The notes under the pieces were generated by a model that was given only the letters and a program-made list of their open reading frames with translations, was not told the origin of the DNA and did no database searches. The position numbers were made by a program, and so were the translations under genes. This document shows, in pieces, positions 60,332 to 64,000 of a DNA stretch of 64,000 nt. Numbering within the stretch: position 1 is the first letter of the stretch; the number at the start of each line of letters is the position of its first letter. The stretch lies in assembly GCF_009834875.1 (NCBI RefSeq), contig NZ_WVHT01000001.1, forward strand, positions 558,001 to 622,000, read 5' to 3'. The DNA is from Hufsiella arboris (GTDB lineage: Bacteria; Bacteroidota; Bacteroidia; Sphingobacteriales; Sphingobacteriaceae).

Positions 60332-60347
60332 ATAACAAAGATATATG
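60329..60347 (-). promoter_or_regulatory. Palindromic operator over the padR promoter and start codon
   Basis: CATATA (60329-60334) and TATATG (60342-60347) are perfect inverted arms 7 nt apart. The minus-strand box TATCTTTG (60336-60343) lies within, and the start codon is in the left arm. PadR proteins bind such dyads. The promoter box ends 4 nt before the start, so the mRNA would be leaderless. Confidence 0.6.
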
Positions 60348-60499
60348 CTTTAGACCGTACTATGCAATACATGTTACTGATTTTGTTAAATTTTATTTTA
60401 CTCAGAATTTATCTTCCGTGCAACATTGGTATTATTTGAACGTCAGGTGGTTATAAATAAAAAAAAACTCAAAAAAAATGTATTTGCGTTAAAAAATGT

Positions 60500-60507
60500 T
60501 AAATTTG
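60500..60507 (+). promoter_or_regulatory. Probable -7 box of the susC gene
   Basis: TAAATTTG matches the TAnnTTTG consensus 52 nt before the susC start. The nearest TTTG (60483-60486) is too close for a usual -33 box, so the promoter is only partly supported. Confidence 0.4.
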
Positions 60508-60559
60508 GTATTACCTGCCCAATCACACATTTACCTTTTTAATCATTCAAATTATCGTT

Positions 60560-63500
60560 ATGAAAAAACTTTTATCAAGTTTCTTCGTCTTGCTTGTCTT
60601 TTCCTTTCGGTTAATGGCACAAGACAGAACTATTACGGGAACCGTTACCGACCAGGCTGATGCTTCCCCACTGCCCGGCGTTAGTATTAAAATTAAAGGC
60701 ACTACCTCGGGTACGGTGACCAATGCCGATGGCCGGTTTACCATTGCTGTTCCGAGCGGCAGCACATTGCAGTTTACCTATATTGGTTATGTGACAAAGG
60801 AGATTGCTGTTACGAGCAGCAATTCGATGAACGTGAGCCTGGTAACCGATTCAAAACAACTGGGCGAAGTTGTGGTAACCGCCCTGGGTATTGAGCGGAA
60901 TAAGAACCAGCTTCCTTATGCACAGCAACAAGTTTCGGGAACAGAGGTGAGCAAAACCAGGAATTCCAATTTTGTTAACGGATTGTCAGGTAAGGTGTCA
61001 GGATTAGAAATCCGGCAAAACAATACGCTTGGCGGATCGACAAATGTGGTATTACGCGGTAACAAATCTTTCACTCAGTCGAACCAGGCCTTGTTTGTAA
61101 TCGACGGGGTTCCGATTGATAACAACAATACGAATACAGTGGATCAAATGCGTGGTGCTGCCGGATATGACTATGGTAATGCAGCCGCCGATGTTAACCC
61201 TGATGACATCGCTTCTATAAGTGTCTTAAAAGGTGCGGCGGCTTCCGCTTTATATGGATCACGGGCCGCCAACGGCGTAATCGTGATAACTACTAAAAAA
61301 GGCACAAAAAGCCTGGGAATCACTATCAACTCCGGCCTTACCATTGGCAATATCGATAAAAGCACATTTCCTAAATACCAAAAGGAATATGGCGGCGGTT
61401 ATGGCGCTTATTACGAATCTCCCGATGGATATTTCCTTTATAGGGACATAAATGGTGATGGAGCTGAAGACTTGGTTACACCATTGAGCGAGGATGCATC
61501 GTACGGAGGAAAATTTAATCCAAATCAAATGGTGTATCAGTGGGATGCCTTTGATCCTACATCTGCTAATTATGGAAAAGCGACACCTTGGGTGGCAGCC
61601 AAGAATGACCCGACTTCCTATTTTGAAGATCCCGTTTCCTACAATGAAAACATCCTGTTAAGTGGCGGCGGTGATAAAGCAACTTTTAAATTTGGTTATA
61701 CCCGCTCGGGCGACAAGGGGATCTTGCCAAACAGTAAGATAAACAAGGATTTGGCGAACCTGGCTGCTTCATTCAATATCACCAGTAAGTTAACAGCCAA
61801 TGCTGCGATAAACTATAGCCGCATAAAAGGTTTGGGACGATATGGAACAGGCTATGATGTAAATAACTTCGCAACAAATGCCCGTGAATGGTGGCAGACA
61901 AATGTTGATATAAAAGAGCAAAAGGACGCTTATTTCCGGACGCTGCAGAATAACACCTGGAACCGTACCGACCCTTCGGATCTGAGTACTATTTACTGGG
62001 ATAATCCTTATTTTGTAAGGTATCAAAGCTACGAAGACGATGAACGTAATCGTTATATCGGCAATTTCAATGTAAACTGGGTGGCAACAAAATGGCTAAC
62101 AGCTTTAGGCCGGGTTGCACTGGATACTTACCAGGAAAATCAGCAGGAACGGATTGCCGTTGGCGACGTGAATGTGCCTCAGTACGCGCGTTTCGATAAT
62201 GGTTTCCGGGAAATCAACTTTGATTTACTACTTAATTTTAACGCTAATATTAGCGATAATATAAACTTTAAGGGTCTGCTAGGTTCGAATATCCGTCGGA
62301 CAAGGTTTAATTCGACCCGCGCTGCCACTGTAGGTGGATTAATTGTACCCGGAATTTATTCGCTCGGAAATTCGGTAAGCTCTGTTTATCCAGTTGAGAG
62401 ACTGACTGAGATTGAGGTTGATGGTATTTTTGCCGGTGCCACTTTCACTTATAAAGATTTCGTAACGCTCGATCTGACCGGAAGACGCGATCAGTCATCT
62501 ACTTTGCCAAAGGATAACAATACTTATTATTATCCTTCAGCAGCCGTCAGTTTCTTGTTTTCGAAGTTAATACCTGATTCGAAATGGCTTACAAACGGTA
62601 AATTCCGGCTAAACTATGCTGAAGTTGGTAACAGCGCACCGGCTTTGACAACTGCTGACACTTACGATAACATTAACACGAATCTTGATCCTAACCCCCT
62701 GTTTGGTTCTACGCCAATTTTTTCAGTTGCAGGCACAAAAAACAATCCTGAGCTGAAGCCTGAAAAAACTAAAACCTATGAAATCGGTTTAGAAATGGGT
62801 TTTTTACAAGACAGGTTAGGTTTCGATGCAACTTACTATAATGCACGGTCTGTAGACCAAATCGTTGCAGCGCCTGTTTCGCGTTCAACCGGTTATAGCT
62901 TTAAATACATTAACTCCGGCGAAGTAAAAAATAAAGGTTTTGAACTATCGCTTTACGGAACTCCGGTTAAGGTGAAGGATTTTTCCTGGAACATCAATCT
63001 GAATTTCTCACGCAATGTAAGTGAAGTCACCGAACTTTTTGAAGGAGCAGATAACCTGGTTCTTCAATCGTACCAGGGGGGTGTAACAGTTAATGCCACG
63101 CTCGGGCAGCCATACGGCACCATCAGAGGATCAAATTTTGTATATGATAACCAGGGGCGAAAGATTATTGGTGCAAATGGTTATTATCAGCAGTCTGCGA
63201 CGTCTAACGAGGTAATTGGGAATGTAAATCCGGATTGGATTGGTGGCGTAAACAACGCATTTAAATACAGGGATTTCAATCTGAGCTTCTTGATAGATGT
63301 AAGGCATGGCGGTGACATTTTCTCGCTCGACCAATACTATGGGCTTGCGACAGGATTGTATCCATCGACTGCTGGATTAAACGATTTAGGTAACCCTCAA
63401 AGAAATACACTTGCCGATGGAGGCGGCGTGGTTCTTCCAGGGGTGCTTGCCGATGGATCAACTAATGCAAAACGTGTGAGCGCTACAAATTATGGCCTCT

Positions 63501-63787
63501 ACGGTTATGTGAGGAATCCGGCGGCAGCGTTTATTTATGATGCGAGTTTCGTGAAACTCAGAGAGGTTGCCTTAACCTATTCATTACCTGCAAAAGTAAT
63601 AGCCAAGTTAGGACCTGTTAAAGGAGTCGACTTATCACTGATCGGAAGGAATCTATGGATCATTCATAAGAATCTTCCTTATGCTGATCCGGAAGACGGG
63701 GTTAGCTCAGGTAACGCTCAGGGTTATCAGGTGGGAAGTTACCCGACAACCAGGACGTATGGTTTCAATGCCAGATTTAGATTTTAA
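60560..63787 (+). CDS. SusC/RagA family TonB-linked outer-membrane protein
   Basis: A 1075-residue receptor. Signal peptide (MKKLLSSFFVLLVFSFRLMA), a carboxypeptidase-regulatory-like domain (RTITGTVTDQADASPLPGVS), the SusC plug signature (LGEVVVTALGIERNKNQLPY, SGKVSGLEIRQNNTLGGSTN, YDYGNAAADVNPDDIASISV, LYGSRAANGVIVITTKKG) and a barrel ending in a terminal aromatic (TTRTYGFNARFRF). With its partner SusD it imports oligosaccharides or peptides using TonB energy. The substrate is not evident: no glycoside hydrolase is in the window. Upstream are padR and pspC on the other strand. Confidence 0.94.
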   Translation: MKKLLSSFFVLLVFSFRLMAQDRTITGTVTDQADASPLPGVSIKIKGTTSGTVTNADGRFTIAVPSGSTLQFTYIGYVTKEIAVTSSNSMNVSLVTDSKQLGEVVVTALGIERNKNQLPYAQQQVSGTEVSKTRNSNFVNGLSGKVSGLEIRQNNTLGGSTNVVLRGNKSFTQSNQALFVIDGVPIDNNNTNTVDQMRGAAGYDYGNAAADVNPDDIASISVLKGAAASALYGSRAANGVIVITTKKGTKSLGITINSGLTIGNIDKSTFPKYQKEYGGGYGAYYESPDGYFLYRDINGDGAEDLVTPLSEDASYGGKFNPNQMVYQWDAFDPTSANYGKATPWVAAKNDPTSYFEDPVSYNENILLSGGGDKATFKFGYTRSGDKGILPNSKINKDLANLAASFNITSKLTANAAINYSRIKGLGRYGTGYDVNNFATNAREWWQTNVDIKEQKDAYFRTLQNNTWNRTDPSDLSTIYWDNPYFVRYQSYEDDERNRYIGNFNVNWVATKWLTALGRVALDTYQENQQERIAVGDVNVPQYARFDNGFREINFDLLLNFNANISDNINFKGLLGSNIRRTRFNSTRAATVGGLIVPGIYSLGNSVSSVYPVERLTEIEVDGIFAGATFTYKDFVTLDLTGRRDQSSTLPKDNNTYYYPSAAVSFLFSKLIPDSKWLTNGKFRLNYAEVGNSAPALTTADTYDNINTNLDPNPLFGSTPIFSVAGTKNNPELKPEKTKTYEIGLEMGFLQDRLGFDATYYNARSVDQIVAAPVSRSTGYSFKYINSGEVKNKGFELSLYGTPVKVKDFSWNINLNFSRNVSEVTELFEGADNLVLQSYQGGVTVNATLGQPYGTIRGSNFVYDNQGRKIIGANGYYQQSATSNEVIGNVNPDWIGGVNNAFKYRDFNLSFLIDVRHGGDIFSLDQYYGLATGLYPSTAGLNDLGNPQRNTLADGGGVVLPGVLADGSTNAKRVSATNYGLYGYVRNPAAAFIYDASFVKLREVALTYSLPAKVIAKLGPVKGVDLSLIGRNLWIIHKNLPYADPEDGVSSGNAQGYQVGSYPTTRTYGFNARFRF

Positions 63788-63833
63788 GGTGGTGCAGATA
63801 ACAGGTAAGTGCTATTAACGAAAAATTATTCCA

Positions 63834-64000
63834 ATGAAAAAGATTTTAATCATCATAACACTGATCGCCCTGGGAACTTCTTGTAAGAAAGATTTAACCA
63901 GTTTAAATGTTGATCAAAAAAGGCCGGCGGTAGTTCCGTCAGCTTCACTATTTGCAAGTGGGCAGCGAAATTTTTCCGACGCTTTAGCGAGTTCTAATGT
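63834..64000 (+). CDS. SusD/RagB-like lipoprotein (3' end outside window)
   Basis: The first 55 codons are visible. A lipoprotein signal peptide (MKKILIIITLIALGTSC, lipobox GTSC with the modified Cys at residue 17) is followed by LTSLNVDQKRPAVVPSASLF, a typical SusD/RagB N-terminus of the nutrient-binding subfamily. It begins 46 nt after the susC stop codon, and forms the lid of the SusC channel. The protein should run about 450-500 residues past the window. Confidence 0.88.
   Translation, partial: MKKILIIITLIALGTSCKKDLTSLNVDQKRPAVVPSASLFASGQRNFSDALASSN

Noticed and set aside
1-64000. tRNA, rRNA, CRISPR array, IS element or phage gene
   Set aside because: Gaps between genes are short; the longest were read on both strands with no tRNA arms, regularly spaced repeats or transposase frames. 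The palindromes found lack such genes.

Overview
The window comes from a Bacteroidota genome, most likely a Sphingobacteriaceae member close to Pedobacter or Mucilaginibacter. Supporting signs are a SusC/SusD pair, a GldH gliding lipoprotein, DUF5916, DUF3078 and DUF5777 proteins, several outer-membrane receptors with carboxypeptidase-regulatory-like domains, TAnnTTTG-type -7 promoter boxes and near absence of Shine-Dalgarno sites. It is ordinary chromosome: no rRNA, tRNA, CRISPR array, phage or transposase gene was found. The species assignment is inference.

Layout. 1-7.2 kb: a co-directional cluster of a peptidoglycan amidase (5' end outside the window), a patatin phospholipase, a 1354-residue multi-sensor membrane protein with a degenerate P-loop, a DUF3072 protein and a calcineurin-like phosphoesterase. 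7.2-15.5 kb: LUD-domain protein, ftsH and rsfS on the minus strand; then birA, a split DsbD system, pfkA and gmhA on the plus strand, and a deoxyribonucleotidase. 15.5-16.0 kb: a gene-free stretch holding a roughly 300-nt imperfect palindrome. 16.0-19.7 kb: rpsP-rimM-trmD-rplS and a MscS channel. 19.7-28.8 kb: a small Cys/Lys-rich secreted protein, psd and hpt; an ABC exporter; a glycosyltransferase-51 enzyme fused to an AsmA-like region; mrp and a NifU-type scaffold; def. 28.8-34.0 kb: M16 peptidase, lipoprotein MsrA, YifB and ffh. 34.2-41.7 kb: DUF5916 and DUF3078 proteins, two glucosaminidases with LysM domains, an O-methyltransferase and ruvX. 41.7-44.7 kb: holB-ricT-gldH. 44.8-48.6 kb: a tightly overlapped five-gene operon (ECF sigma factor, envelope-spanning anti-sigma candidate, YceI, DUF5777 barrel, Rieske lipoprotein). 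48.6-60.3 kb: murF, an orphan encapsulated-ferritin-like protein, an M14 peptidase, two tandem outer-membrane receptors and a PadR/PspC pair. 60.5-64 kb: SusC and the start of SusD.

The two best candidates for undescribed systems are the amidase/patatin/receptor cluster at the left end and the ECF-YceI-DUF5777-Rieske operon. Other points of interest are an EncFtn-like protein with no encapsulin nearby, a palindromic operator over the padR promoter and start codon, several promoters that imply leaderless mRNAs, a possible small RNA near 36.8 kb, and three families of palindromic noncoding elements.

Several start codons were chosen inside longer reading frames because the upstream codon is TTG or GTG, overlaps a promoter box, or precedes a clear signal peptide. 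Functions are assigned from visible motifs and family memory; no database search was run.
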